Below are positions 19,973 through 29,375 of a DNA stretch of 64,000 nucleotides, one piece after another. The stretch's first letter is position 1; each line of letters starts with the position of its first letter. This stretch comes from Neobacillus terrae (GTDB lineage Bacteria; Bacillota; Bacilli; Bacillales; Cytobacillaceae), in contig NZ_JAAOEO010000002.1 in NCBI RefSeq assembly GCF_011393025.1, forward strand, positions 399,580 to 463,579. The letters run 5' to 3'. A model generated the notes under the pieces. The model did no database searches, was not told where the DNA came from, and saw only the letters and a program-made list of their open reading frames with translations. The position numbers were made by a program, and so were the translations under genes.

Positions 19973-21871
19973 GTGGGTAAAATTATTCAGCTGGACGATG
20001 CATTATCGAATAAAATTGCAGCCGGAGAGGTTGTTGAACGGCCTGCTTCGGTTGTAAAGGAAATAGTTGAAAATGCCATTGATGCTGGAAGCACCGTCAT
20101 CGAGATTGAGGTGGAGGAGGCTGGCCTTGCTAAAATCCGGATTACCGACAATGGAGACGGAATCGAAGAAGAGGATGTTCTCACAGCCTTCCAGCGGCAT
20201 GCGACAAGCAAGATAAAAAATGAAACGGACCTTTTCAGAATCAGGACATTGGGATTTAGAGGCGAGGCTCTGCCGAGTATTGCTTCTGTTTCCCGTCTTG
20301 AAATGAAAACCTCGACAGGCGAAGGGGCGGGACACCGGGTTGTCATTGAAGGCGGCAAGGTGGAAACCTTCGAAAAATCATCAAGCCGAAAAGGCACCGA
20401 TCTGACAATTACTGATTTGTTTTTTAATACTCCAGCACGGTTAAAGTATATGAAAACCATCCATACAGAGCTCGGAAATATTACGGATGTGGTTAACCGC
20501 TTAGCTCTTTCTCACCCGGAGATATCCTTTCGCCTGATTCATAATGAGCGTAAGCTGCTGCATACAAATGGAAACGGGGATGTCCGCCAGGTACTAGCAG
20601 CCATTTATGGCCTCAGTATCGCAAAACAATTAATCCCGATTTCCGGACGTTCCCTTGATTATACTATTTCTGGGTATGCATCCATGCCCGAAGTGACAAG
20701 GGCATCCAGAAATTATATTTCTACCATGATTAATGGGCGTTTTATCCGGAATTATGCTATGGCAAAGGCAATTCAGGAAGGGTACCATACACTTCTCCCA
20801 ATTGGCCGGTATCCTATTGTTCTCTTAAACATCGAAATGGATCCGCTTTTGGTAGATGTGAATGTTCATCCATCTAAAATGGAGGTCCGCATCAGTAAGG
20901 AAGCGGAACTGAGTGAACTGATAACCAAGACCATTAAGGAAGCCTTTAAAAGAAAGGAATTAATTCCTTCAGGTGCTCCTGTTAACAAAAAAGAAAAGCC
21001 AATGTCAGAACAGACTACTCTGTCCTTTGATACTTATAATCCGACGCCAATGGCCAGGACGGAAACGGAAACTGTTCCGCCAGCAGTCATTATGTCTGGT
21101 CTGGACGCGGCTCTAAAGGTACTTGAAACTAAGGTGCCTATCCAAAGCGCAGCAGTTCAAAAAGAAGAAACAACCTTAGAGTCAGAGCTGGTAAATGATT
21201 TGGAGCCTGAAATCGAATCTTATGATTTTGATGAAGAAGAAACAGCCGATTTTGTAGAAGAGGAGACTCCTGTTCAGCAGCCTGAGAGCCGGGTGCCTCC
21301 GATGTACCCTATCGGACAAATGCATGGAACCTATATCTTTGCCCAAAATGAGCGGGGCCTCTATATTATTGACCAGCATGCAGCCCAGGAGCGGCTTAAA
21401 TATGAATACTTCAGAGAGAAAGTGGGACAGGTGGAAAGGGAGCTTCAGGAAATGCTCGTTCCTCTCACACTGGAATACTCCTCTGATGAATGTATAAAGA
21501 TAGTAGAAAACAGAGAAGAACTGGAACAGGTTGGGATTTTTCTAGAGGAATTCGGACTTAATAGCTTTATAGTCCGGGCTCATCCACAGTGGTTTCCAAA
21601 GGGCGAGGAAAAGGAAGTTATTGAGGAAATTATTGAACAGCTTTTATCCATGAAAAAAGTCGATATTAAAAAGCTGCGAGAAGAGTCGGCCATTATGATG
21701 AGCTGTAAAGGCTCGATTAAAGCAAACCGCCATCTTCGGAATGATGAAATTCAAACACTGCTCAATGATTTAAGGAAGGCATCCGATCCATTCACCTGCC
21801 CTCATGGAAGACCAATTATTGTCCATTATTCAATTTATGAAATGGAGAAAATGTTTAAGAGGGTAATGTAA
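19973..21871 (+). CDS. mutL: DNA mismatch repair protein MutL
   Basis: A 632-residue GHKL ATPase and endonuclease. N-terminal motifs are [14 protein letters not shown] and [15 protein letters not shown]. The C-terminal domain has the metal-binding endonuclease motif [12 protein letters not shown] and further sites ([19 protein letters not shown]) of strand-nicking MutL proteins. The start is GTG at 19973 after GGGGGGTAAGAGG. It works with MutS, encoded immediately upstream. A Glu-rich variable linker spans about residues 340-430. Confidence 0.98.
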   Translation: MGKIIQLDDALSNKIAAGEVVERPASVVKEIVENAIDAGSTVIEIEVEEAGLAKIRITDNGDGIEEEDVLTAFQRHATSKIKNETDLFRIRTLGFRGEALPSIASVSRLEMKTSTGEGAGHRVVIEGGKVETFEKSSSRKGTDLTITDLFFNTPARLKYMKTIHTELGNITDVVNRLALSHPEISFRLIHNERKLLHTNGNGDVRQVLAAIYGLSIAKQLIPISGRSLDYTISGYASMPEVTRASRNYISTMINGRFIRNYAMAKAIQEGYHTLLPIGRYPIVLLNIEMDPLLVDVNVHPSKMEVRISKEAELSELITKTIKEAFKRKELIPSGAPVNKKEKPMSEQTTLSFDTYNPTPMARTETETVPPAVIMSGLDAALKVLETKVPIQSAAVQKEETTLESELVNDLEPEIESYDFDEEETADFVEEETPVQQPESRVPPMYPIGQMHGTYIFAQNERGLYIIDQHAAQERLKYEYFREKVGQVERELQEMLVPLTLEYSSDECIKIVENREELEQVGIFLEEFGLNSFIVRAHPQWFPKGEEKEVIEEIIEQLLSMKKVDIKKLREESAIMMSCKGSIKANRHLRNDEIQTLLNDLRKASDPFTCPHGRPIIVHYSIYEMEKMFKRVM

Positions 21872-21887
21872 ATACTTAAATAGAAAG

Positions 21888-21918
21888 CATATGTATCTAA
21901 CAGATACATATGTTTTTT
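21888..21918 (+). terminator. Intrinsic terminator after mutL
   Basis: CATATGTATCT/AGATACATATG hairpin and T7. Confidence 0.85.
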
Positions 21919-22026
21919 TGACTTTTTTCATTAAAATTATTTCTGGAAGGTTTAGGAAACAATTGTAACGTAAGTGATATACTTAATATACAAAGTTAAT
22001 CTGCTTGGGAAGAAAGAGGTGGGAGA

Positions 22027-22473
22027 TTGTTTGTTTTTGGACTGCTGACAACAATTTTGCCCGTTGTGATTATTGTTTTTGCCATTGCATTTGTCGCGAA
22101 AAACAAAGAGAAGGGGGATGAAAGAGTGATTAGGCATTTATATACGTATTTAGTGCTGTTCGCAACACTGATGATGGTGATTGGCGGAGGAATTTCCATC
22201 TTTATGGCTGCGGCTGACATGGTAAGTCCGTCAGGTTATTACCAAAACTATCAGGATTATCATCAAATGAGAGTATCGGAAAAAGTGGGAACAAAAACGA
22301 CTGTGTCCGAGGAGAAAATACGCAAAGATTATGACCAAATGGTGGAAGATGAAAAAGCGCGAACGAAGGAAAACGCCAAAAACCAAATAATAAAAAGCCT
22401 TGGATTCATCGTCATACCGCTGCCCATTTTCCTTTATTTTAATAAAATGAGAAAGAAACAAAGCGATATATAA
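22027..22473 (+). CDS. Small membrane protein of unknown function
   Basis: A 148-residue protein with about three hydrophobic segments (residues 2-22, 38-62 and 118-136) and a charged Lys/Glu-rich stretch between the second and third. The start is TTG at 22027, preceded by AAAGAGGTGGGAG. I do not recognise the family. It is followed by a strong terminator and faces mreBH. Confidence 0.6.
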   Translation: MFVFGLLTTILPVVIIVFAIAFVAKNKEKGDERVIRHLYTYLVLFATLMMVIGGGISIFMAAADMVSPSGYYQNYQDYHQMRVSEKVGTKTTVSEEKIRKDYDQMVEDEKARTKENAKNQIIKSLGFIVIPLPIFLYFNKMRKKQSDI

Positions 22474-22476
22474 CGC

Positions 22477-22508
22477 AAAAAACTGCAGAGAGCGCTCTGC
22501 AGTTTTTT
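22477..22508 (+). terminator. Intrinsic terminator
   Basis: AAAAAACTGCAGAG/CTCTGCAGTTTTTT hairpin. Its symmetry suggests it can act on both strands. Confidence 0.85.
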
Positions 22509-22527
22509 GTTTAGTTATCTTTTTCCG

Positions 22528-22680
22528 TGTCTAGCACCAGCACCCAGCGAGTTAATAAGTCAACACCAAGGTGCCCTGTACCATAGCTTGTTGCTGGAGG
22601 GGATGTTCAGCTCGCCAAGGTCAGGGAAGCATGTCCAGAAGTTTTTCAGGTAATTGCTTTACCGAAATGGTGCTTCCGAT
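22528..22680. repeat. Interspersed repeat, partial copy C
   Basis: It begins TGTCTAGCACCAGCACCCAGC, like copy A at 2883, then diverges quickly. It lies between the convergent membrane protein gene and mreBH. Confidence 0.5.
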
Positions 22681-22682
22681 AC

Positions 22683-23690
22683 TTATTTAATTGCTGTTTG
22701 CAGTTTGTTGATGTACTGAAGGGCTTTGCCTGTACCGATGGCTACAGATTCAAGCGGGCTAGGAGCTAAGTGTACAGGCACAACGATCTCCTTGCTAAGC
22801 CATTCTTCCATTCCTTTCATCAATGCGCCGCCGCCAGTTAAAATTACCCCACGGTCTACGATGTCACCGCTTAGTTCAGCTGGGCAGTCTTCAAGAGTTG
22901 CACGAATTGCTTCGAGGATATGAAGAAGTGATTCTTTAAGCGCGCCGCGAATTTCATAGGAAGATAAAGTGATTGTTTTTGGCAGGCCTGTTACAAGGTC
23001 ACGGCCTCTAACCTCCATAGTAAGTTCGTCATGGTCAACAAGCCCATATCCGATTTCCATTTTAATATTTTCTGCCGTTCTTTCACCGATCAGCACATTA
23101 TACTCTTTGCGGACGTATTGAATAATATCATCATCTAGTCTGTCTCCGCCGATGCGGATAGAATGGCAGGCAACAACACCGCCAAAAGAAATGATAGCAA
23201 CCTCAGTTGTTCCGCCGCCGATATCAACGATCACGTTTGCAACAGGCTCATCAACAGGAAGTCCTGCACCAATCGCAGCAGCAACCGGCTCCTCGATTAA
23301 ATGAATCTTTTTTGCACCGGCATTGCGGACTGCATCATGGATTGCACGGCGTTCAACAGAAGTAGAGCCTGATGGTGTGCAGACGACAACATTTGGCTTA
23401 CGGATGGCAAACCCCAACTTTTTGGAAGCCTTTCTCATAATATGCTTCAGCAAATCAGTAGTCATATCATAATCGGCAATAACCCCATCTTTTAATGGAC
23501 GGATGGCAACAATTTTACCAGGAGTTTTTCCGATCATTTCTTTTGCTTCGCGTCCAACAGCGAGGACATTCTTTGTTTCTGTATCAATGGCAACAACGGA
23601 AGGCTCATTTAGAGCAATTCCTTTATTTTTGCTATATACCAATATGTTCGCAGTTCCTAAATCAATTCCAATTTCAGAAGAAGATAACAT
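22683..23690 (-). CDS. mreBH: Rod shape-determining actin-like protein MreBH
   Basis: A 335-residue actin homologue with phosphate loops [13 protein letters not shown] and [11 protein letters not shown] and the adenosine motif [11 protein letters not shown]. MreB paralogues guide peptidoglycan synthesis along the cell cylinder. Length and the short N terminus fit MreBH or Mbl better than MreB, which sits with mreCD. The exact paralogue is inferred. It is a lone gene here, inserted between mutL and miaA. Confidence 0.88.
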   Translation of the reverse strand: MLSSSEIGIDLGTANILVYSKNKGIALNEPSVVAIDTETKNVLAVGREAKEMIGKTPGKIVAIRPLKDGVIADYDMTTDLLKHIMRKASKKLGFAIRKPNVVVCTPSGSTSVERRAIHDAVRNAGAKKIHLIEEPVAAAIGAGLPVDEPVANVIVDIGGGTTEVAIISFGGVVACHSIRIGGDRLDDDIIQYVRKEYNVLIGERTAENIKMEIGYGLVDHDELTMEVRGRDLVTGLPKTITLSSYEIRGALKESLLHILEAIRATLEDCPAELSGDIVDRGVILTGGGALMKGMEEWLSKEIVVPVHLAPSPLESVAIGTGKALQYINKLQTAIK

Positions 23691-23699
23691 TATTTTTCA

Positions 23700-24035
23700 C
23701 CTTTTTTCACTTATTTTTTTCTGGAAAGGCCGCTCCCTAAGCAGACATTTTGCGGCTTTGGGATAATTAATATTCATAATAAAGTTATTAACATGATAAA
23801 CTTCTAATTACTCTAACACGATTTTGGGGGTATTTTGTCGATTGTAACTAAAACGTTATTTAATTGTAATGAATCAAGAAAAAATTTCTTTTAAAGGAAA
23901 AATTGTAAGCTAAACAGCATAAAAACTGGATTTATAGCCAATAATAGTTTGATGTTCTACTGCTTTTCTATTTTTGTGTTACCATATTAAAATATAGGGA
24001 AAAAAGCCCGACAAGAAAAAGCAGATAAAGGCAGT
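23700..24035. other. Divergent intergenic region mreBH/miaA
   Basis: AT-rich, without repeats or small genes that I can support. Promoters for both flanking genes should lie here, but no convincing hexamer pair stands out. Confidence 0.5.
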
Positions 24036-25001
24036 GTGAGGGAAGTGGAAGCCAAGCAAAAATTAATTGTCATTATCGGACCAACAGCAGTTGGGAAAAC
24101 GAAATTAAGCATTGAGCTTGCAAGGCGCTTTAATGGAGAAATTATCAGCGGTGATTCCATGCAGGTATACCGGAGAATGGATATAGGCACCGCAAAAATA
24201 AAGGAATCAGAGATGGAAGGGATTCCTCATCATTTAATTGATATTAAAGAGCCCGAAGAGTCTTTCTCAGCAGCGGAGTTTCAGGGGATGGTCCGAAAAA
24301 AAATTGCCGAAATTGCCCAAAAAGGCAAAATGCCTATTATAGTCGGCGGTACGGGATTATATATTCAGTCCGTCATTTATGATTATCAATTTTCAGATGC
24401 TCCTTCTGATCCCTCGTTTCGGGAAGAGCTTGAGCGTCAGGCCGGAGAAATCGGCAATGAGGCATTACATAAGAAGCTGGAAGCTGTCGATCCTGAGAGC
24501 GCCAGCCGCATTCACCCTAATAATGTAAGAAGAGTGATTCGGGCATTGGAAATTTATCATTGTACAGGGAAAAGGATGGGAGATTTTCAATCTAATCAAG
24601 AGCCGGAACTTCTATATGATACAGCCCTCATAGGCTTAACAATGGAACGTGAAAAATTATACGGCCGTATCAATTTACGTGTAGACCTAATGATGGAAGA
24701 AGGGCTTTTGGAAGAAGTGGAAAGCCTTTATCATCAAGGGATTTCAGGCTGTCAGTCCATCCAGGCAATTGGCTACAAAGAGATTTACGAATACCTGGAG
24801 GGGAAAAGTTGTTTGGAGACAGCTATAGAAAATTTAAAACAAAATTCTCGAAACTATGCAAAAAGACAGCTAACCTGGTTTCGAAATAAGATGAATGTGG
24901 AATGGTTTGATATGACAGATACTGATATGGCTTCAAAAAAAATAAATGAAATTTCTCAGTATGTGGAAGGAAAGCTACATCTGAAATCGAATACATATTA
25001 G
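24036..25001 (+). CDS. miaA: tRNA dimethylallyltransferase MiaA
   Basis: MiaA transfers the dimethylallyl group to A37 of UNN-reading tRNAs, the step before MiaB. The 321-residue protein has the P-loop [11 protein letters not shown] near residue 15, the [16 protein letters not shown] motif, and [10 protein letters not shown]. The start is GTG at 24036 with AAAGGC upstream; a second in-frame GTG at 24045 has a poorly spaced site. hfq follows 26 bases later. Confidence 0.97.
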   Translation: MREVEAKQKLIVIIGPTAVGKTKLSIELARRFNGEIISGDSMQVYRRMDIGTAKIKESEMEGIPHHLIDIKEPEESFSAAEFQGMVRKKIAEIAQKGKMPIIVGGTGLYIQSVIYDYQFSDAPSDPSFREELERQAGEIGNEALHKKLEAVDPESASRIHPNNVRRVIRALEIYHCTGKRMGDFQSNQEPELLYDTALIGLTMEREKLYGRINLRVDLMMEEGLLEEVESLYHQGISGCQSIQAIGYKEIYEYLEGKSCLETAIENLKQNSRNYAKRQLTWFRNKMNVEWFDMTDTDMASKKINEISQYVEGKLHLKSNTY

Positions 25002-25027
25002 TAGAGATAAAAGAGGAGGATTTACAG

Positions 25028-25261
25028 ATGAAAACGACAATTAATATTCAGGATCAATTTTTGAACCAATTGCGCAAGGATGGCATAAGCGTTACCGTGT
25101 TCCTTTTAAACGGTTTCCAATTAAGAGGCCAAATTAAAGGTTTTGACAACTTTACTGTTCTGTTTGAATCAGAAGGCAAACAGCAGCTTGTATATAAGCA
25201 CGCTATTTCCACTTTTGCTCCACAGCGCAATGTTCAGCTTGACCTTGAAGGACAACAATAA
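25028..25261 (+). CDS. hfq: RNA chaperone Hfq
   Basis: A 77-residue Sm-like protein with the Sm1 motif ([21 protein letters not shown]) and Sm2 motif (YKHAISTF), the short Gram-positive form without a C-terminal tail. It forms hexameric rings that bind small RNAs and mRNAs. AGAGGAGG precedes the ATG. The miaA-hfq order is widely conserved. Confidence 0.98.
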   Translation: MKTTINIQDQFLNQLRKDGISVTVFLLNGFQLRGQIKGFDNFTVLFESEGKQQLVYKHAISTFAPQRNVQLDLEGQQ

Positions 25262-25275
25262 TTTATTGAATAGTC

Positions 25276-25315
25276 AGGACCCCTTAGCAGCAAAGGGGTC
25301 CTTTTTATTTTGCGA
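25276..25315 (+). terminator. Intrinsic terminator after hfq
   Basis: GGACCCCTT/AAGGGGTCC hairpin and T-rich tail. Confidence 0.9.
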
Positions 25316-25868
25316 AAAAGATTCAACTTGTGCTCGTCTTTGTTACTTGCCTGGCTACTGGTTCGGCGGCTATTGGCAATAACCTGTCTCAGCTGCAATT
25401 AGTCAACATAGACCTTCTCCAATGTATTGTGCCCCCAAATGCTCAGGAGGAAGGAAAAGGGGTAACTATTACCACTCCGTCTTGTTTCCCTGATTTCAAT
25501 GGTGGCAACTGCCTGCAGCACAAAGAAGGCTTCACTAGCTTTTACATTGCATGTAGGAAAAGCACAGCTATTTCGAGAATATGGCGGATGTAATTTCATC
25601 AAGGCACTTACATAGCTAAACGGGCACCTCCGCCTTTCTTTTGCTCATGTTTTTCCCATATACAGAATACACATAGTATGAAGAAGTATTTCTCAGGAAA
25701 GCGCATGATTAGACAATTACAAGAAAAAGCAGCAGGAAAAAGCAGGATTTTGTCAATTAAAGAAGCCGTCCATCCTATTATATAGAGAAGGAAATGGGAT
25801 ACCACCGGGCTTTTGTCACGCATAAAGCATAATGGCGTATACTGTTTGCAGATTGAGAGGTGAAGGCT
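25316..25868. other. 553-base region without a supported gene, hfq-spoVK
   Basis: Several short frames exist on both strands, but none has a ribosome binding site or recognisable motif. One plus-strand frame reads Cys-, Gly- and Tyr-rich peptides (CYLPGYWFGGYW, then MYCAPKCSGGRKRG) broken by stops, which could be a decayed small coat-like gene. B. subtilis carries the nrd operon and cwlC between hfq and spoVK; those are absent here. Confidence 0.4.
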
Positions 25869-26813
25869 TTGGACCAACCAATGCGTATGAAAAGTAACGG
25901 TCAAATCAGCATAATGCTAAACTCACAAAAAAGAACCATTCATAAAGAAGCTCCTGAATCAATAGTCGTTCAAAAGGCAATACCCGCCGAGCACACTGCA
26001 CTAAAGGAAATTGAAACAGAACTTGGTGCCCTTGTTGGCATGGAGGAAATGAAGAGAACCATTAAAGAAATTTATGCATGGATATATGTTAATAAAAAAC
26101 GCGAAGAGAGTGGGCTAAAAGCCAAAAAGCAAGCGCTTCATATGATGTTTAAAGGAAACCCTGGAACAGGTAAAACAACCGTAGCAAGGCTGGTTGGAAA
26201 GCTTTTTCACAAAATGAATGTCCTTTCGAAGGGCCATTTGATTGAAGCAGAACGTGCCGACCTGGTTGGAGAGTATATTGGGCATACAGCACAAAAAACA
26301 AGAGATTTGGTCAAAAAGGCACTTGGAGGGATTTTATTTATCGATGAAGCCTATTCGCTTGGGAGGGGCGGCGAAAAGGATTTTGGGAAAGAAGCAATCG
26401 ACACCCTCGTTAAGCATATGGAAGATAAACAGCATGAATTTATTTTAATCCTCGCGGGATATTCGGATGAAATGGAATATTTTCTTACCTTAAACCCCGG
26501 GCTCCATTCACGCTTTCCTCTGGTCATTGATTTCCCGGATTACAATATCGACCAGCTGATGGAGATTGCTCATATCATGCTGAAGGAAAGAGAGTATTCA
26601 TTAAGCCATGAGGCGGAGAGAAGACTTCGTGAACATCTTGTCTGGATTAAAACGATCATCGGAGAGAATCACTTTTCAAATGGGAGATATATAAGGAACA
26701 TCATTGAAAAATCGATACGGGCACAGGCCATGAGACTGCTGATGAATAACAGCTATGACCGTTACGAACTGATGACCTTAAGGAGTAATGATTTAATATT
26801 TGAAGAAGACTAA
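25869..26813 (+). CDS. spoVK: Stage V sporulation protein K (AAA+ ATPase)
   Basis: A 314-residue CbxX/CfqX-type AAA+ ATPase with Walker A GNPGTGKTT, Walker B ILFIDEAYSL, sensor segment FILILAGY and the arginine finger region NPGLHSRFP. It is needed for spore maturation in the mother cell; its substrate is unknown. The TTG at 25869 was chosen because GAGAGGTG lies 6-7 bases upstream and the length matches B. subtilis SpoVK. A GTG three codons earlier overlaps that site. Confidence 0.95.
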   Translation: MDQPMRMKSNGQISIMLNSQKRTIHKEAPESIVVQKAIPAEHTALKEIETELGALVGMEEMKRTIKEIYAWIYVNKKREESGLKAKKQALHMMFKGNPGTGKTTVARLVGKLFHKMNVLSKGHLIEAERADLVGEYIGHTAQKTRDLVKKALGGILFIDEAYSLGRGGEKDFGKEAIDTLVKHMEDKQHEFILILAGYSDEMEYFLTLNPGLHSRFPLVIDFPDYNIDQLMEIAHIMLKEREYSLSHEAERRLREHLVWIKTIIGENHFSNGRYIRNIIEKSIRAQAMRLLMNNSYDRYELMTLRSNDLIFEED

Positions 26814-26838
26814 GACCCGGAATGGGTCTTTTTATTTT
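26812..26838 (+). terminator. Intrinsic terminator after spoVK
   Basis: AGACCC/GGGTCT hairpin with T-rich tail. Confidence 0.8.
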
Positions 26839-26845
26839 TACATAC

Positions 26846-26883
26846 ATAAAAAGCTTGCGACCTTATAGAAAGTCGGCAAGCTT
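26846..26883 (-). terminator. Intrinsic terminator of the selenoprotein gene
   Basis: Read on the minus strand, AAGCTTGCCGAC pairs with GTCGCAAGCTT apart from one bulged base, and TTTTTA follows. It lies just after the glutaredoxin stop codon, so the gene is transcribed as a full unit. Confidence 0.75.
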
Positions 26884-26892
26884 CATTAGGAA

Positions 26893-27126
26893 TTACTTAT
26901 TTACGTACTGCATCAGCGTTTCTGGATCAAAACCCAGGACCCAGTGGCCATTTACCTTTGTCTGAGGTACGCCCATCTGTCCGGTCTCCTGTACTAGTTT
27001 TTGCGCTGCATCAGCATCCATCTGCACATTTACTTCTTTGTAGGTTAATCCTTGAGCCTCAAGGAATTCTTTCATCATTGTGCAGTACGGTCAAGTATTA
27101 GTTGAATAAACAGTAATATCATTCAT
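26893..27126 (-). CDS. Glutaredoxin-like selenoprotein (UPYC active site, in-frame TGA = Sec)
   Basis: A 77-residue thioredoxin-fold protein read from ATG at 27126 through TGA at 27093-27091 (codon 12). The N terminus reads MNDITVYSTNT-U-PYC, so UGA replaces the first cysteine of the CPYC redox motif. The rest is intact, including the cis-proline TGQMGVPQTKVNG and the C-terminal GFDPETLMQYV helix. AAGGAGG lies eight bases before the ATG. The internal ATGs after the TGA have no such site and would remove the active site. A hairpin CCTTGA-GGC-TCAAGG begins 27 bases after the TGA, with loop G at +33, which fits bacterial SECIS rules. A tRNA-Sec gene lies at 49405. The expected role is cytoplasmic thiol-disulfide or peroxide-linked reduction; the partner is unknown. 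A nonsense mutant is the alternative, but no other lesion is present. Confidence 0.85.
27049..27065 (-). promoter_or_regulatory. Candidate bacterial SECIS element
   Basis: Minus-strand hairpin of seven pairs (T-CCTTGA/TCAAGG-A) with triloop GGC, inside the coding sequence. The loop guanine lies 33 bases after the UGA, within the 16-37 base window used for bacterial SECIS searches, and G occupies the first loop positions. SelB binding is inferred. Confidence 0.7.
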
Positions 27127-27259
27127 TTTGTATGCCTCCTTAAATTTTTTATACCCTTAAAGGTATAGTAAAATGATCCGGTAATGCTGTCAATTAACCT
27201 AACCAGCTTTTACAAAAAAAGAATTACCTGCATACCCTTTGTTTTTCCCTTCTTTTAAT

Positions 27260-27294
27260 AAAAAAAACAAACCCCGTTTCTATCCTGGGTTTGT
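27260..27294 (-). terminator. Intrinsic terminator of the TRIC-family gene
   Basis: On the minus strand CAAACCC and GGGTTTG form a stem with inner AGGAT...AAACG unpaired bases, followed by T8. Confidence 0.75.
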
Positions 27295-27309
27295 CGACTA
27301 CAACATTTT

Positions 27310-27915
27310 TTAATTCTCGTGAACCCGCTTAACGGGGAGCTTCCAATCATACGTGTACGATAGAACCCTTAAAGCTGTAATGATCACAAACAAAGAATAC
27401 AGCTCGGCTGGACTGTCAGCAATTTTCAAACCAATCGCCATTCCCGCCATAATGGCCCACACGGCATATATTTCTGAACGCAGTACAATCGGCTTTCGGC
27501 CAGCGAGCAGGTCTCGAATGATTCCGCCGCCAATTCCTGTAAGAACTGCTGCAACAATGACGGCACTTAAAGGGTGGCCCATTTTTGATGCATATAAAGC
27601 ACCCTGGATGGCAAAGGCAGACAAGCCGATCGCATCAAACAAATTGCCCCATTTTTGCCAGTGCTTTAATAGATTCATAGGGAATAAGAAAACAGCTGTC
27701 ATCGAAAGCAAAGCAATTTGAAAAAATAACCCCTGGTTCCACAAAGCTGAAACCGGTACACCAATTAATAAATTTCGTATCGCACCACCGCCAAAGGCAG
27801 TGACAATCCCTAAAATATAAACTCCTAAAATATCATATTCTTCTTCCATGGCAATAATTGCTCCGCTGATTGCGAATGCCACTGTGCCAATCATGCTTAG
27901 TACTTCCCACGTCAT
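27310..27915 (-). CDS. TRIC/UPF0126 family membrane protein
   Basis: A 201-residue protein with about seven hydrophobic segments made of two repeated halves. Both carry the family GGG motif (GIVTAFGGGAIRNLLIG and LTGIGGGIIRDLLAG). Related proteins are trimeric cation channels or glycine transporters. The ATG at 27915 lacks a strong ribosome binding site (AAAAGGAATG). It is encoded next to the selenoprotein in the same direction, but each has its own terminator. Confidence 0.88.
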   Translation of the reverse strand: MTWEVLSMIGTVAFAISGAIIAMEEEYDILGVYILGIVTAFGGGAIRNLLIGVPVSALWNQGLFFQIALLSMTAVFLFPMNLLKHWQKWGNLFDAIGLSAFAIQGALYASKMGHPLSAVIVAAVLTGIGGGIIRDLLAGRKPIVLRSEIYAVWAIMAGMAIGLKIADSPAELYSLFVIITALRVLSYTYDWKLPVKRVHEN

Positions 27916-28100
27916 TCCTTTTTATCTGCCCCTCGTAATCGTTTTCAAATACAAATTATATTGATTTTATCACGTGTCCCTGTATTTTCAATCTTTTTTT
28001 TTAAAAATGTTGAAAGAGGGCAAATAAGTGAAAAATTAGAGTATCCACAAACTTTTTGATATGATGAAAAAAGATTATTCAACGGAAAGTAGGGGTTCCA

Positions 28101-29360
28101 TTGGAACAAAAAACAGATCTGGAAAAAGCAATACTTGTTGGCTGCCAGACAACCAATGAAGATGACCTGAGGTTTCAATATTCCATGGAGGAGCTTGTTT
28201 CCTTAACTGAGACAGCAAAAGGTGAAGTCCTGCTATCAGTTATTCAAAAGAGGGAGAGGGTTCATCCTGCAACATATATCGGAAAAGGGAAAGTGGAGGA
28301 ATTAAAAGCACTCGTTGATGAAATGGAAGCTGATTTGGTTATTTTTAATGACGAGCTTTCTCCAAGCCAAAAGCGGAATTTATCATCAGCGCTCGAAGCG
28401 CGAATTATCGACAGGACCCAGCTAATCCTCGATATTTTTGCACAAAGAGCCCGCTCCAAAGAAGGTAAGCTTCAGGTAGAATTGGCACAGCTTCAATATT
28501 TGCTTCCTCGGCTTGCTGGCCAGGGTATAGCGATGTCCAGGCTGGGGGCGGGAATTGGAACAAGAGGTCCCGGTGAAACGAAACTGGAAGCGGACCGCCG
28601 CCATATCCGCCGCCGCATCGATGATATTAAATCACAGCTGAATGTGATTGTTCATCACCGCGATCGTTACAGGGAAAGACGGAAGAAAAATAAGACCTTC
28701 CAAATCGCTATCGTTGGTTACACAAATGCTGGAAAGTCCACACTTTTTAACCGTCTGTCAGAAGCAGATTCCTATGAAGAGAACCAGCTGTTTGCGACTC
28801 TCGATCCAATGACCAGAAAGGTCATTCTGCCAAGCGGATTTTTGGCTCTTATTACAGATACGGTTGGATTTATTCAGGATTTGCCAACTGCCCTCATTGC
28901 AGCCTTCCGCTCCACTCTTGAGGAGGTTAAGGAAGCGGACTTATTGCTGCATGTTGTCGATATGGCAAACCCGGACTATTTTCAGCATGAAAAAACGGTA
29001 AACCATCTATTAGATGAGCTTGATATTAAAGATATCCCGCAGCTGACTGTTTATAATAAAAGGGATATTCAGCATCCGGATTTTGTACCGACTGCGCAAA
29101 CGCCAACAGCCTTTATCAGTGCTTATGACGTTGAAGATCGAAATGCGTTAAAGAAAAAGATAGAAGAGCTAGTAATAGAAGGGATGGAAGCCTACAGCGT
29201 GAAAGTTCCTTCAACAGAAGGCAAGCTCCTTTCACAATTAAAAAATGAAACCATCCTGAGGGAACTGACTTTTAATGAGCAATTTCAGCTGTATGAATGC
29301 AAAGGGTACTCTTTAAGAGACCACCATATAACAGGGCAGCTGCAAAAATATAGTGTTTAG
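28101..29360 (+). CDS. hflX: Ribosome-associated GTPase HflX (YnbA)
   Basis: A 419-residue GTPase. The N-terminal HflX domain (about residues 1-190) includes the glycine-rich segment [15 protein letters not shown]. The G domain has G1 [10 protein letters not shown]3 DTVGF and G4 NKRD. HflX splits stalled ribosomes under stress. The start is TTG at 28101 after TAGGGG. ynbB follows 15 bases later and then the glnRA operon, as in B. subtilis. Confidence 0.96.
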   Translation: MEQKTDLEKAILVGCQTTNEDDLRFQYSMEELVSLTETAKGEVLLSVIQKRERVHPATYIGKGKVEELKALVDEMEADLVIFNDELSPSQKRNLSSALEARIIDRTQLILDIFAQRARSKEGKLQVELAQLQYLLPRLAGQGIAMSRLGAGIGTRGPGETKLEADRRHIRRRIDDIKSQLNVIVHHRDRYRERRKKNKTFQIAIVGYTNAGKSTLFNRLSEADSYEENQLFATLDPMTRKVILPSGFLALITDTVGFIQDLPTALIAAFRSTLEEVKEADLLLHVVDMANPDYFQHEKTVNHLLDELDIKDIPQLTVYNKRDIQHPDFVPTAQTPTAFISAYDVEDRNALKKKIEELVIEGMEAYSVKVPSTEGKLLSQLKNETILRELTFNEQFQLYECKGYSLRDHHITGQLQKYSV

Positions 29361-29375
29361 ATAAGGGGTCGCATC

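Noticed and set aside
25330..25593. Short frames between hfq and spoVK, including one with internal TGA (...HSVLFP-TGA-FQWW...)
   Set aside because: No ribosome binding site, no recognisable family, an earlier TAA in the same frame, and no Cys-homologue pattern to support Sec.
26893..27078. A 61-residue protein starting at the ATG after the TGA
   Set aside because: It has no ribosome binding site and lacks the redox motif; the strong site is upstream of the TGA, so the longer Sec-containing frame is preferred.
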